From CAYMCO01 sp964388955 (GTDB lineage: Bacteria; Chloroflexota; Anaerolineae; Anaerolineales; E44-bin32): DNA of 64,000 nucleotides. The notes below the pieces were generated by a model. That model was not told the origin of the DNA, did not search any database, and was given only the letters and a program-made list of their open reading frames with translations. The DNA is taken from the NCBI GenBank assembly GCA_964388955.1, contig CAYMCO010000022.1, forward strand, positions 1 to 64,000. Direction: 5' to 3'. The position numbers and the translations under genes were made by a program. Below, piece after piece: positions 16,152 to 25,290 of this stretch (positions are counted from its first letter, which is position 1; the number at the start of each line of letters is the position of its first letter).

Positions 16152-17420
16152 ATGGCCATACGTCACCGCCTTCCTTCACTGGTCAACTCTCACACCCACA
16201 GCCCCTTCGGCCCGCATTTCAATGGGGTGATCCGGTCCCAGCGCTTTGAGCCGTTTATCGTGGACATCAACTTCCGCGCCCTGCAGCCTGAATCGCCCGA
16301 GGAGGCGAGGGATTTCGCGCTATACACCGGTTGGGAGAATCTGGCCGCGGGCAACACCGCCATCGTGGATCAATGCTACGTTCCGTTGACCCGGGAATAT
16401 CTGTTTGCGGTCGCGGAGACGTACCAGCAATTGGGGTTGCGCGCCTGGGTGTTCACCGAGTTGGCCGATCTGCCCATGTCCTTCTACACGAAGGAGGCCT
16501 ATTCGCGCTTCGAGGGTGCCATACCGTTGGCCGCGCTACCCGATGATCTGCGGGCGCTCTGCGAACCGCCGGAGGACCATCGCGATCAACTGCAGGCCCT
16601 CGGGGGTCTGATCCGCGCCTGGCCGGGCGGTCGGGTGAATCTCGGTGTAGGGATTTCAAATCCGGTGTGGTGCAGCGATGATCTATTGCGCGGGGCGGCG
16701 GAACTGGCCCATTCGCTGCGGGTCCCGATCGAATTTCACGCCGAGGAATCCCCAGTCCAGCGGAAAGTCCATCGCGCCCAGTGGGGGATGAGCGCCATCC
16801 AGCGGGCCCACCGGCTGGGCCTGCTCGGTCCGCGCACCCTGCTGACGCATGTGGTCCAGGTGGATGATGAGGACATCGCCCTGATGGCTGCAGCCGGCTG
16901 CTCCGTCTCCCACAACCCCTGCAGCAATCTGAAACTGCACAATGGTATTGCCCCTATCGGCGCGATGCGGGAGGCGGGCATCAATTTATGCTTGGGTAGC
17001 GATGGCCACTCCTCAGGCGATACCCAAAGCCTGTTCCCGGCGATGAAGCTGGTGGCCGCGCTTTCAGAGTTGAATGGCATGGCGGATTCGTTGGAGAGGA
17101 CGGAAGAAATCGTCTTGCGGATGGCCGGCGAAAACGGCAGGCGCCTGTGGTTCGACGGGGATTTCTCCGGGGACTACATCGAATTCCGCCCACCCATCGG
17201 CCCCGTGGGACATGTCTGGGATGATCCAGCCTCAAAGATCAAGGAAGTGTACATTGACGGTGAACCGCACCTGGCCGCCGCTTGGCGACTCGTCAGAGAA
17301 AGTGGGGCCGACGCGAGGGTGGAAACCGCCATGCGACATCTGACCTCCCCCGAGATTGAGCGGGGGGCCAGGGCCCTGGCGGAATGGACGGAGGCCAAAA
17401 CCGTCGACTGGCGCACATGA
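16152..17420 (+). CDS. Deaminase-type amidohydrolase lacking the N-terminal sandwich
   Basis: A 422-residue amidohydrolase that begins directly at the first metal strand (SLVNSHTHSPFG, His14 and His16). The later ligands are a His in FHAEESP, a His in LLTHVVQ and the Asp in CLGSDGHSS; this set is that of cytosine/guanine-deaminase-like enzymes. Most relatives have about 50 residues before the HxH motif that form half of the beta-sandwich; those are absent here. The 95 bp upstream do not encode them in any frame I can see. GAGGTG upstream of ATG at 16152 supports this start. It lies between the CoA-transferase and allantoinase-like genes and may deaminate a heterocycle in the same pathway. Confidence 0.82.
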   Translation: MAIRHRLPSLVNSHTHSPFGPHFNGVIRSQRFEPFIVDINFRALQPESPEEARDFALYTGWENLAAGNTAIVDQCYVPLTREYLFAVAETYQQLGLRAWVFTELADLPMSFYTKEAYSRFEGAIPLAALPDDLRALCEPPEDHRDQLQALGGLIRAWPGGRVNLGVGISNPVWCSDDLLRGAAELAHSLRVPIEFHAEESPVQRKVHRAQWGMSAIQRAHRLGLLGPRTLLTHVVQVDDEDIALMAAAGCSVSHNPCSNLKLHNGIAPIGAMREAGINLCLGSDGHSSGDTQSLFPAMKLVAALSELNGMADSLERTEEIVLRMAGENGRRLWFDGDFSGDYIEFRPPIGPVGHVWDDPASKIKEVYIDGEPHLAAAWRLVRESGADARVETAMRHLTSPEIERGARALAEWTEAKTVDWRT

Positions 17421-17454
17421 ACCCCGAACACTGCACACTGCACGGAGGTCGCTG

Positions 17455-18840
17455 ATGACTCGCACATTGATCCGAGGAGGCTCCGCTGTCACCCCTTCCG
17501 GCCTGGAGCGGCTTGATATTCTGGTGGAAGGCGAAACGATCGCCGGGCTGTTGAGAAACGGCGCGGGCACCCAAGCGGACACCACAATTGAGGCGGCGGA
17601 CCTGGTGATCCTGCCCGGCGCCATCGACGGTCACGCGCACTTCATCCCCCAAGATCCAGCGGTTGATCACCCGCGGGACATCGACAACGAGGGCTTCCAA
17701 CCTGGCGGCCGGGCGGCCGCGGCGGGCGGGATCACCTCCATCGTGGAAATGCCCCAAGCCTGGCCGCCTACAAACGATGGCGCCTCCTTCTCGCGCAAGC
17801 GCGCCATCGCCCAGCCGGAGGCGATCGTCGATTTCGCCATGTGGGGGGGCGTGGTACCCGGCGAGCGTATGGCTGAGGCGTTGCGAGAGCAGGTCGACGC
17901 CGGGGCCGCGGGACTTAAGGCCTACATGTGCAACGACGACCCGGATCTGCCCATGGTGGACGACGCGGACATCCTCCAGACGCTGGAAATCCTCAAGGAG
18001 GCGGGGATCCCGCTGGGTTTGCACACCGAAAACGAGCCGCTGCTGCGCCATTTTCTCGCCAAAGTCCAAGCGTCCGGCCGTCGGGATCCACTGGCGCACG
18101 CCGAATCTCGACCCCCCATCCTCGAGGCCGCTGACGTCAATCGCGCCATACTGCTCGCGGAGCACACCGGTGGATGGGCCCATATCGTACACATGAACGC
18201 TGTCGCCTCTGCCGAGTTGGTGCGGCGTGCTAAAGCGCGCGGCGTGCACGTGACGGCCGAGACCTGCCCGCACTACCTCTCCCTGGATCTGGACGACCTG
18301 GCCCGCCTGGGCACCTTCGCAAAGTGTGTGCCGGCCCTGCGTTCGAGGGAGGAAGTGGAACAACTATGGAGCTACCTGGCCGATGGCACCATCGACTGCA
18401 TCACGTCCGATCACTGCGGCTGGACCATCGCATATAAGGAATCGGGCGGCGAGAACATCTGGAAATCGCCCAACGGGCTGACGGGGATCCAGACACTGCT
18501 CCCGGTGGTGATCACCGAGGCGCGATCTCGCGGCCATTCCTGGTCCCAGATCGCCCGGTGGACAGCGGAGAATCCGGCCCACATCTGGCGCCTCAGCCCT
18601 CGCAAGGGGGCTCTCCGTGTCGGCGCGGATGCCGATCTGGCCTTCGTGGACCCGCACCGCAGCTGGGAGCTCCGATCAGAGGATCTGTTGAACGCGCAGC
18701 GCTGGTCCCCCTTTGAAGGGAAGACCTTTCACGGTCGCGTGGTCAAAACCATGCTGCGCGGCCAAATCATCTATGACGACGACACCCCACGCCGGTTGCT
18801 GGCGGAGCCCGGTTATGGCCAGTTCCTGGCGCCGGCTTGA
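17455..18840 (+). CDS. Allantoinase/dihydropyrimidinase-type cyclic amidohydrolase
   Basis: A 461-residue cyclic-amide hydrolase. The binuclear site is complete: His60 and His62 (DGHAHF), the carboxylated Lys155 (GLKAYMC), His in GLHTENE, His in IVHMNAV and Asp in ITSDHCGW. It should open a five- or six-membered ring such as hydantoin, allantoin or dihydropyrimidine to the N-carbamoyl acid. The following racemase and N-carbamoylase genes complete a hydantoin-to-amino-acid route, so a hydantoinase or allantoinase role is favoured. ATG at 17455 has GGAGG nine bases before it; the longer frame from 17356 overlaps the previous gene and lacks family similarity. Confidence 0.88.
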   Translation: MTRTLIRGGSAVTPSGLERLDILVEGETIAGLLRNGAGTQADTTIEAADLVILPGAIDGHAHFIPQDPAVDHPRDIDNEGFQPGGRAAAAGGITSIVEMPQAWPPTNDGASFSRKRAIAQPEAIVDFAMWGGVVPGERMAEALREQVDAGAAGLKAYMCNDDPDLPMVDDADILQTLEILKEAGIPLGLHTENEPLLRHFLAKVQASGRRDPLAHAESRPPILEAADVNRAILLAEHTGGWAHIVHMNAVASAELVRRAKARGVHVTAETCPHYLSLDLDDLARLGTFAKCVPALRSREEVEQLWSYLADGTIDCITSDHCGWTIAYKESGGENIWKSPNGLTGIQTLLPVVITEARSRGHSWSQIARWTAENPAHIWRLSPRKGALRVGADADLAFVDPHRSWELRSEDLLNAQRWSPFEGKTFHGRVVKTMLRGQIIYDDDTPRRLLAEPGYGQFLAPA

Positions 18841-18979
18841 CACGCGGCCGTCCCTGCCGACCGCGCACGGTACGGCCATCAAGCCGCGCCGCTGACGAAG
18901 GGGAATTGTTGGTGCAATTCACATAACGATTTCGAGCCTCGGGTTTCCCGCCCAGCCACAAGCAGGAGAAGGAAGAAAG

Positions 18980-19780
18980 ATGCCCATAGCACTGGTGATC
19001 AACCCCAACACAACTCAATGGATGACGGAGGAGGTGACCCGGAGCGCGGCCAAGGCCTTCCGGCCGCCTTGGGAGTTCCGCGCCCTGAATCCTCCCGGCG
19101 GCCCGGCCAGCATCGAATCCTGGCTCGACACCAATCTGGCGGCCACGGCCATGTTGGCGCTGGTGAAGGACCATCCCGACGTCGATGGCGCGATCATCGC
19201 CTGCTTTGGCGACCCGGGGTTGTTTGCCCTGCGCGAGCTGCTGGATGTGCCGGTGGTCGGCATCGCCGAGGCGGCCTTCCTCACGGCATGTATGCTTGGG
19301 CTCAAGTTCGGCGTGTTGGTGGGCGAGCATAAGGACGCCCCCTCGCTTGAGAATGTACTGTGGACCTACGGCCTGGAGAAGCGCTGCGCCGGCCTGGAGC
19401 CCATCGGCATCCCGATACTGGAAATGGGGAGCGACCGGGGCGTCACTCTACAGGCGCTGACGGTCACCTCCCGGAAGCTCAGGGCGGCTGGCGCTGAGAG
19501 TCTGCTGCTGGGCTGCGCGGGGCTAAGCGGCTATCAGCGAGATCTGGGTCAGGCAGTCGGGCTTCCGGTGATCGACCCTGTGGAAGCCGCCTGCAGGCAG
19601 CTCCAGGTGCTGGTTGGGATGGGCCTTTCCACCAGCCGGACGGGCATGTTTGCCCGGACAGGACCCAAAGAGCTGTCCCATTTGGCGGCAGTGCTCAATC
19701 CAGAATTGGCCCAATGGCTTCAGAATGGCGCCCGCCGCGGCTTCCAGGCGAAGGCCCATGATGGAGCCCCTGATGAGTGA
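18980..19780 (+). CDS. Hydantoin racemase family protein (Asp/Glu racemase superfamily)
   Basis: A 266-residue racemase with the two facing cysteines of the family: Cys75 in IIACFGDPG and Cys179 in LLLGCAGLSGY. In hydantoin and allantoin racemases these two cysteines remove and return the proton at the chiral carbon. In the cassette the enzyme would let both enantiomers of the ring compound reach a stereospecific hydantoinase or carbamoylase. GGAGAAGGA precedes ATG 18980. The stop overlaps the start of the M20 gene, which supports co-translation. An Asp/Glu racemase role is less likely given the neighbours. Confidence 0.88.
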   Translation: MPIALVINPNTTQWMTEEVTRSAAKAFRPPWEFRALNPPGGPASIESWLDTNLAATAMLALVKDHPDVDGAIIACFGDPGLFALRELLDVPVVGIAEAAFLTACMLGLKFGVLVGEHKDAPSLENVLWTYGLEKRCAGLEPIGIPILEMGSDRGVTLQALTVTSRKLRAAGAESLLLGCAGLSGYQRDLGQAVGLPVIDPVEAACRQLQVLVGMGLSTSRTGMFARTGPKELSHLAAVLNPELAQWLQNGARRGFQAKAHDGAPDE

Positions 19781-21044
19781 CCCCCCCGAATTGCGCATCA
19801 ATGCGGGCCGCTTCCGAGAGGACTTCGAGGCCCTCGCCCGCATCGGCGCCACCCCGGAAGGCGGGGTGCACAGACCCGCCTTCAGCGAAGCCCACCGGCA
19901 GGCGCGACGGTGGTTTCTACGCCGCGCGCAGGATGCCGGCCTGGCAGTGCGCATCGACGGCGCCTCCAACCATTCGGCGCTGCTTCCCGGCCCGGCAGGG
20001 GGAAGGACGATGCTGCTCGGATCCCATCTGGACTCGGTACCCGAGGGCGGACGCTTCGATGGTGCGCTTGGCGTCGTGGCCGCGCTGGAAGTGCTGCGCA
20101 CACTCAAGGAATCGGGGTTGCGTTTGGCGGTGCACATGGAGGCCATCGATTTCACCGACGAGGAGAGCCGCTACCTCGACTATTTGGGCAGCCGCGCCTT
20201 GAGCGGCCAATTGCGCCGTCAGGATCTTCAGAGGCCGCTGGTGGAACCCGAGTGTTTTCAGGAGGCCTTGGCGGGCGCCGGGCTGGATGAGGCCAGCCTG
20301 CTGTCCTGCGCGCGTCAGTCAGCGGAATTGGCGGGATACCTCGAGCTGCATATCGAGCAGGGCCCGCGTCTTGCCCGCCGCGAGCTGCAAATTGGAGCCG
20401 CCACAGGCATCGTCGGCATCCGCAACTATCGGCTCCGCTTCAGGGGACGCCCCGATCACTCCGGTACCACACCCATGGACGCCCGGCGAGACGCGAGCCT
20501 GGGCGCCTGTGCTTTCCGGCTCTCTATCCAGTCGGCGCTTCTGGAGCGATTCCCGAACTGCGTTGGCACCATCGGCCGCATGGATTTCTCTCCTGGCAGC
20601 TTGAACGTGGTGCCCGCGCAGGTCGATGTACTCCTGGAAACGCGCGCGCTCGACCAAGGAGCTTTCGATGAACTGGAGGTCGAGCTGACCGCTGAAGCCG
20701 AAGATCAAGCCGCAAGATACGGCCTGTCCCTGCAGATCGACCGATTGGCGAGCGCGCCGCCGGTCGCGCTCAACCCCGGTATGCGGGCCGTGATTCACGC
20801 GGCGGCCCGCTCCCTGGGGTTGAAAACCACCGACATGCCCTCCGGCGCGGGGCACGACGCGCAGGTCATGGCGGCGATCACCCCCACCGGGCTGATCTTC
20901 GTGCCCTCCACGGGCGGCATCAGCCACAACCCACAGGAACACACGCCCTTCGAGGACTGCGTCAACGGGGCGAATGTGCTGCTCAGATCGGCTGTACGTT
21001 GGGCCCGCCAGGCCACAGAGGAGCTCTCGCCTCCCCCCGGATAG
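19761..21044 (+). CDS. N-carbamoyl-L-amino-acid hydrolase / allantoate amidohydrolase (M20)
   Basis: A 427-residue M20 dimetal hydrolase of the HyuC/AllC/beta-ureidopropionase group. Metal and catalytic residues are visible: His89 and Asp100 (GSHLDSVPEGGRFDG), the DEESR pair of acids, His in ELHIEQGP and the late His in SGAGHDA. The RGRPDHSGTTPM segment of the dimerisation domain is also conserved. It removes the carbamoyl group of the ring-opened product, releasing the amino acid, CO2 and ammonia. The start is ATG 19761 or ATG 19773, both inside the end of the racemase gene; GAAGG and GGAG lie at usable distances. Allantoate or N-carbamoyl amino acids are both possible substrates. Confidence 0.9.
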   Translation: MEPLMSDPPELRINAGRFREDFEALARIGATPEGGVHRPAFSEAHRQARRWFLRRAQDAGLAVRIDGASNHSALLPGPAGGRTMLLGSHLDSVPEGGRFDGALGVVAALEVLRTLKESGLRLAVHMEAIDFTDEESRYLDYLGSRALSGQLRRQDLQRPLVEPECFQEALAGAGLDEASLLSCARQSAELAGYLELHIEQGPRLARRELQIGAATGIVGIRNYRLRFRGRPDHSGTTPMDARRDASLGACAFRLSIQSALLERFPNCVGTIGRMDFSPGSLNVVPAQVDVLLETRALDQGAFDELEVELTAEAEDQAARYGLSLQIDRLASAPPVALNPGMRAVIHAAARSLGLKTTDMPSGAGHDAQVMAAITPTGLIFVPSTGGISHNPQEHTPFEDCVNGANVLLRSAVRWARQATEELSPPPG

Positions 21045-21120
21045 GGGCGCGCAATCTGCCACCTGCCCGCATGCGGGCCGTGCCCCGCGCCGGAGCCTGT
21101 CCCGATGAAACGTGTGAGCG

Positions 21121-21210
21121 CTCGGCACTCGAGATACGCCTCGTGTTGTGCAAGGGAAGTGAGAAGCCGCATCTCGAGTGGCGCCGAGGCTTGGCGAGGC
21201 GCGTATCGAG
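21121..21210 (+). other. Nested, mutually exclusive inverted repeats before the GNAT gene
   Basis: The arm CACTCGAGAT (21126-21135) is exactly complementary to 21171-21180. An overlapping arm, 21128-21143, is also complementary, with a 2-nt slip, to 21195-21210. The two pairings exclude each other. The gap from 21045 to 21380 holds no gene that I can support, so a leader with alternative folds is possible. No known riboswitch motif was recognised. Confidence 0.4.
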
Positions 21211-21380
21211 AGGTGCGGCAAGCATGAACCGGGTCCTTCAACTTGCCCCTCTACGGGGGAACGCACCCGGAAAGAACATTGGATGGCCCGATGCAGAATC
21301 CACCGATACAATATTGGAGGCGCCTTCTTGTGGTTCGGACTGTAATTTTCGGGCTTCGTGCGCTGCCCGGGAGGAAAGCG

Positions 21381-22154
21381 ATGGCCGAGACAAAGGTATC
21401 GATCCGACGTCTCCGAGAGCCGCGGGACGCGCAGCAAGCCTACTGCTGCATGACCGCGGTGCCGATGCCGTGGCCGGAGGCCCTCTGTATGTGCCGTGAC
21501 TGGATCCAAAAGAACTTGGGGCGATACGTGGAGGGCTTCCATCTCAAAAGGTCGGACCGCTCAGTGATCGGCCAATTGTATTATGCCCCCTCCGAGCAGG
21601 CCCTCTTTCCCTATCACGTTGAGCCCGAGGTGGGGGTATTGTATTGCGAATGGGTCCAGGAACGCTACCAGGGACGAGGGCACGGCCGCGCGTTATTCGG
21701 GGCCTTCCGGGAGCAGATGGAAGCAACGGGCGCCAAGGGGATCCTGGTAGAGGCCACAGATCATCCGGCACGCATGCATTTCAGCCACTACCTGAAGCGG
21801 GGATTTCAGCCGCTGCGCTCGGAGGGGCACCGCAGGTTGCTATACCTCCCGTTGGCGAGCGCCGGCATCGAAGTTTCGCCTCTGCAGCCCCGCATCCATC
21901 CCCGGCGCGGGACCCCCGTGCAAATACTGGTCCTCAGCGGCTACATGTGCCCCTTTGAGGCCGCCTCTCTCTCGGCTCTGAAGGAAGTCGTCCAAGAGTT
22001 CGGGGAGCGGGTCTCCCTGCAGCAGGTTCACTTGACGCCGGACTCACTGCGTGAATACGGCGCCGCCAGCGGCATATTCGTCAACGGGGAGCGAAAGCTC
22101 GCCGGTGGGGAACCCGAAGAGGCGATCCGCCAGGCCATCCTGGAGGCGCTATAG
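21381..22154 (+). CDS. GNAT acetyltransferase with C-terminal YoaP/thioredoxin-like domain
   Basis: A 257-residue two-domain protein. The first about 155 residues are a GNAT fold with the acetyl-CoA loop RYQGRGHGRALF. The C-terminal about 85 residues (from ILVLSGYMCPF) form a thioredoxin-like unit with a single Cys in GYMCPFE, where redox thioredoxins have CxxC. This architecture resembles Bacillus YoaP. Its substrate is unknown. ATG 21381 follows GGAGGAAAGCG closely; an upstream open stretch from 21243 lacks similarity. It stands between the hydantoin cassette and the folate reductase and may not belong to either pathway. Confidence 0.8.
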   Translation: MAETKVSIRRLREPRDAQQAYCCMTAVPMPWPEALCMCRDWIQKNLGRYVEGFHLKRSDRSVIGQLYYAPSEQALFPYHVEPEVGVLYCEWVQERYQGRGHGRALFGAFREQMEATGAKGILVEATDHPARMHFSHYLKRGFQPLRSEGHRRLLYLPLASAGIEVSPLQPRIHPRRGTPVQILVLSGYMCPFEAASLSALKEVVQEFGERVSLQQVHLTPDSLREYGAASGIFVNGERKLAGGEPEEAIRQAILEAL

Positions 22155-22261
22155 GGTGGCGCCCAGCTCTTTGTTCCGAACTCCCCGTCTGCAGAACCCG
22201 GGAAGCAGCCGCTTATTTGGCGGCCCCCCATCTTTCCCATCTCGGGAAGCCTCAGCATAGC

Positions 22262-23251
22262 ATGTCATCCCCGAGCGATTCCCCTGCCGCCCCGACCAAC
22301 CTGCAACGTGTGCTCGAGACGGGTGGGTTTGCGGTCGCGGCCGAGATCTCACCTCCGAGAGGGGTGAACCCGGGGGCGATCAAAGACAACGTCCGGATGC
22401 TGAGCGACTTTGTGGACGCACTGAATGTGACGGACAACCAGGGCGCGAGCGTTCGCGCGGCCAGCATCCCGGTGTGCGCCGTCATCCTCGAGGAGGGCGC
22501 TGAGCCCGTGGCCCAGATGACCTGCCGCGACCGCAATCGCATCGGCATCCAGTCCGACCTTCTGGGGGCGGCCATATTGGGGATTCGCAACCTGCTCTGT
22601 CTGACTGGAGATCATATGCGTTGGGGGGATCACCCGCACGCCAAGCCAGTCTTCGCCATCGACTCGCTGCACCTGCTGCGGATGGCGCGTGAGATGCGGG
22701 ACCGGGGCCGCCTGGACAACGGGCGAAGTGTCGATCCGGCACCGGATTTCTTCCTGGGTGCCGCCGCCAACCCTTTTGCGCCGCCCTACGACTACCGCCC
22801 TCTGCGCCTTGCCAAGAAGATCGATGCCGGGGCGCAGTTCATCCAGACCCAGTTGATCTTCAACGTCGATCGCTTCCGCGCATTCATGGCTCGGGTGCGA
22901 GAGCTGGGGCTGCACGAGAGTGTGTATATCTTGGCAGGGGTTGGGCCATTGAAGTCCGAACGGCAAGCCCACTTCATGGCCACCGAGGTGCCAGGAATGG
23001 AGGTGCCCCCTGAAATTGTGCGCCGGATGGAGCGGACCCCCAAGGCGGCGCAACCTGAAGAGGGCATTCGAATTTGCTGCGAGATCATTGAACAGGTTCG
23101 CGAGATTCCTGGCGTGGCTGGGGTGCACATCATGCCCGTACATTGGGCAGACGCCGTGCCGGAGATTGTCAAACGGTCAGGTCTGGATGCGCTGCGGAGG
23201 GAGCGCGGACGACCGGCGCGTTCGGAAGACGCCGGCGTCGGCGCGGCATGA
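22262..23251 (+). CDS. metF: 5,10-methylenetetrahydrofolate reductase
   Basis: A 329-residue FAD-dependent reductase with the TIM-barrel pattern of MetF: FAVAAEISPPRG at the first strand, LNVTDNQGA, LLCLTGDH at the flavin site, FLGAAANPF and FIQTQLIFNVDRF. It interconverts methylene- and methyl-tetrahydrofolate. In methylotrophic or acetogenic metabolism the reverse direction oxidises methyl groups that arrive from corrinoid proteins, which would link it to the MttB-like array about 20 kb away. In ordinary metabolism it supplies methionine synthesis. There is no partner electron-transfer gene next to it. ATG 22262 begins MSSPSDSP; the frame is open 15 codons further upstream. Confidence 0.9.
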   Translation: MSSPSDSPAAPTNLQRVLETGGFAVAAEISPPRGVNPGAIKDNVRMLSDFVDALNVTDNQGASVRAASIPVCAVILEEGAEPVAQMTCRDRNRIGIQSDLLGAAILGIRNLLCLTGDHMRWGDHPHAKPVFAIDSLHLLRMAREMRDRGRLDNGRSVDPAPDFFLGAAANPFAPPYDYRPLRLAKKIDAGAQFIQTQLIFNVDRFRAFMARVRELGLHESVYILAGVGPLKSERQAHFMATEVPGMEVPPEIVRRMERTPKAAQPEEGIRICCEIIEQVREIPGVAGVHIMPVHWADAVPEIVKRSGLDALRRERGRPARSEDAGVGAA

Positions 23252-23278
23252 ACTTCCGCCTCCTCCGCTTCCCCGCGT

Positions 23279-25159
23279 TCATTGAGTGAGACGGACGAAT
23301 ATCGCTTTGGCAATCCACTCGAATATCTGCTGTAATTCTTCGGATGTGGGGGCGTGATAGGCTTGGCCTCCGGTGCCTTCCGAAATACGCCTCAGCAGAT
23401 CCATGCCGGTGAAGTACTCGGTCCCAGGTCCATACACCGCCGAAGCATCGAAGGTTGCCGTGTCCAGGTCTTGCCCCAGGCCGATCGTGAAGATGGCGAC
23501 GTTCTGATTGCGCGCCTGGTCGATCTGCGCGTCGATATAGGCGAGCGTCTGCGCACACGGCTGGTCCGTACTGCAGGCATATCCGAAGCTGGTCGGCGTG
23601 GTGTAAGGGTAGTCGTAGTAGTTGGGCCAGCCATCGGTCAGCAGCACCATGAAGTGGGAGGAATTGGCGCGCCCACCTCCAAGAATGCCCAGGCCCGTGC
23701 GCATCCCATCCCCCAAGTTGGTACCCCCCTCGGCTGCGATGGAAGTGTACATCGTGTTCTGCAGCTCTTCGTAGTTCAAGGTGAGATCGTGCAGGAGGTA
23801 GGCGCTTTGATCAAACGTCGCCAGGCCCACCTGATCCTCGCGCGCTTGGCCGGGAAGCAGCCGGCTGTCCAGAATCGCCATGAAATCCTCGCTCGCCTCG
23901 AGCACATCCAGCATCGGCTGTTCCATCAACTGCGCCATGGGCGGGTCGCTTGCCCCGATGGATGCGCCCGGCAAGATCGACGTGGCATCGTCCGAGGCGC
24001 AGGTCATCGGCCGATCCAGCCGACAGCCCTCATACCAATCCCACTTGTACCAAACCCACGGGCCGCGCACTTCCGGGCAGCTCTTCACCTGGATATCGTC
24101 GACCGCGAAGCCCCTTGCCAGGGAGGCGTCGAGGCGCAGGCCGATCTGGAGCCCGGCCACGCCATCCGCCGCAGCGGGGAGCAGAACCGCAAACTGGGCC
24201 CATGTGCTGCCCAGCTCGTCGCCGCTGACCTCCATGATCTGATTCCAGCCCACATCCGAGCTGGGGCGCCACACCACCTGCAGCAGGTCCCCGCTGGCCA
24301 TATTCAGATCCTTCGCCCAGAAGAACATCGAGACATCCGACCAACCTGTGCCATCGACCGTGCGATTCAGGAAACCCTGAGTCCCTCCATCGGCCTGGAT
24401 CTCCACCGATTGGGCGCCGCTGTGGCCGCTGGAGGTGTGCAGGGTCACCTCACTATTGATCGTCCATCCGGCCGCCTCAAGATCGGATTCGGTGGTGTAT
24501 GAGTCGAAATCATCCTGGAAGAACATGGTGCACGGCTCGTAGCGGTTCTGACAGGCGTAGCCGTCCGCGGGCCGGTACAGACTGCAGGTGTCAAACTTCA
24601 TTGAGCCGGATTTATCCAGCACCAGCGCCACGTCAAAAGTGTCCGAGCGCTCCGCCGTCCCCGGTGTTCCCACTTCCACTGTGTCGAAGCCCAGTAGACT
24701 CATGAAGGCCACAGGGACCGTTTGACGGGCGTTTACCCCCACCTGATAGTGGACATTCTCGTGTTGGGCGGGGATGACCAGGCTTGCGGAAGTGCAGTCG
24801 CTGGGAGATTGGATACCATCTGCCAGCGAGTCGATGCGGAACTCGCCGGGGTCCCCTCCCGGCGCGTCGGGCTCAGGGGGAAAGACGATCTCGAAGGAGA
24901 AGTCGGGGCCGGCTTCATATCCGTTGGTGCGCAGATACTCCACGGCGCGCACACAGGCAGCGCGCACATTGGGAAGCTCATATCCGGCAGCCAGCGAGGC
25001 GGCGTCCACGGCCTGCCCCAGCCATATCCTGTGCAGGTACAGCACGCCTGTGTCAATCGCAAAGCCGACGAAGCCGACGATTCCCACAAAGGCAAAAGCG
25101 ACGATCATCATGCTTTGACCGCGGGAACCAATCTTTCGGAGCCGCTTCAACCCTCGCAT
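23279..25159 (-). CDS. TadG-like pilus protein with vWA domain interrupted by a jelly-roll insert
   Basis: A 626-residue surface protein. Residues 13-45 are the TadE/TadG N-terminal hydrophobic helix (RGQSMMIVAFAF). A von Willebrand A domain starts near 173; its MIDAS motif DKSGS is at 182-186, and the later Thr (GGTNLGDG) and Asp (LLTDGWP) are present. Between the MIDAS strand and the first helix, at about residues 191-410, lies an insert that includes a lectin-like beta-sandwich (about 212-360, from FFQDDFDSYTTESDLEAAGW to FAVDDIQVKSC). ATG 25159 has AAAGG upstream; a GTG at 25204 is possible. It is the last gene of the cyclic-di-GMP riboswitch transcription unit and is probably a pilus tip or adhesion component. 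Confidence 0.85.
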   Translation of the reverse strand: MRGLKRLRKIGSRGQSMMIVAFAFVGIVGFVGFAIDTGVLYLHRIWLGQAVDAASLAAGYELPNVRAACVRAVEYLRTNGYEAGPDFSFEIVFPPEPDAPGGDPGEFRIDSLADGIQSPSDCTSASLVIPAQHENVHYQVGVNARQTVPVAFMSLLGFDTVEVGTPGTAERSDTFDVALVLDKSGSMKFDTCSLYRPADGYACQNRYEPCTMFFQDDFDSYTTESDLEAAGWTINSEVTLHTSSGHSGAQSVEIQADGGTQGFLNRTVDGTGWSDVSMFFWAKDLNMASGDLLQVVWRPSSDVGWNQIMEVSGDELGSTWAQFAVLLPAAADGVAGLQIGLRLDASLARGFAVDDIQVKSCPEVRGPWVWYKWDWYEGCRLDRPMTCASDDATSILPGASIGASDPPMAQLMEQPMLDVLEASEDFMAILDSRLLPGQAREDQVGLATFDQSAYLLHDLTLNYEELQNTMYTSIAAEGGTNLGDGMRTGLGILGGGRANSSHFMVLLTDGWPNYYDYPYTTPTSFGYACSTDQPCAQTLAYIDAQIDQARNQNVAIFTIGLGQDLDTATFDASAVYGPGTEYFTGMDLLRRISEGTGGQAYHAPTSEELQQIFEWIAKAIFVRLTQ

Positions 25160-25290
25160 ATGCTTACCTTTGCCCACGCCTCGCCACCTCTTCTTCCTCC
25201 CCACCCATCAGGTTGGAACACGCTGTCGCCAATCGGACCGCTCGCACCCACCCACAGCCCACCCGTGCGCCTGATTCTCCTCGAACCACG

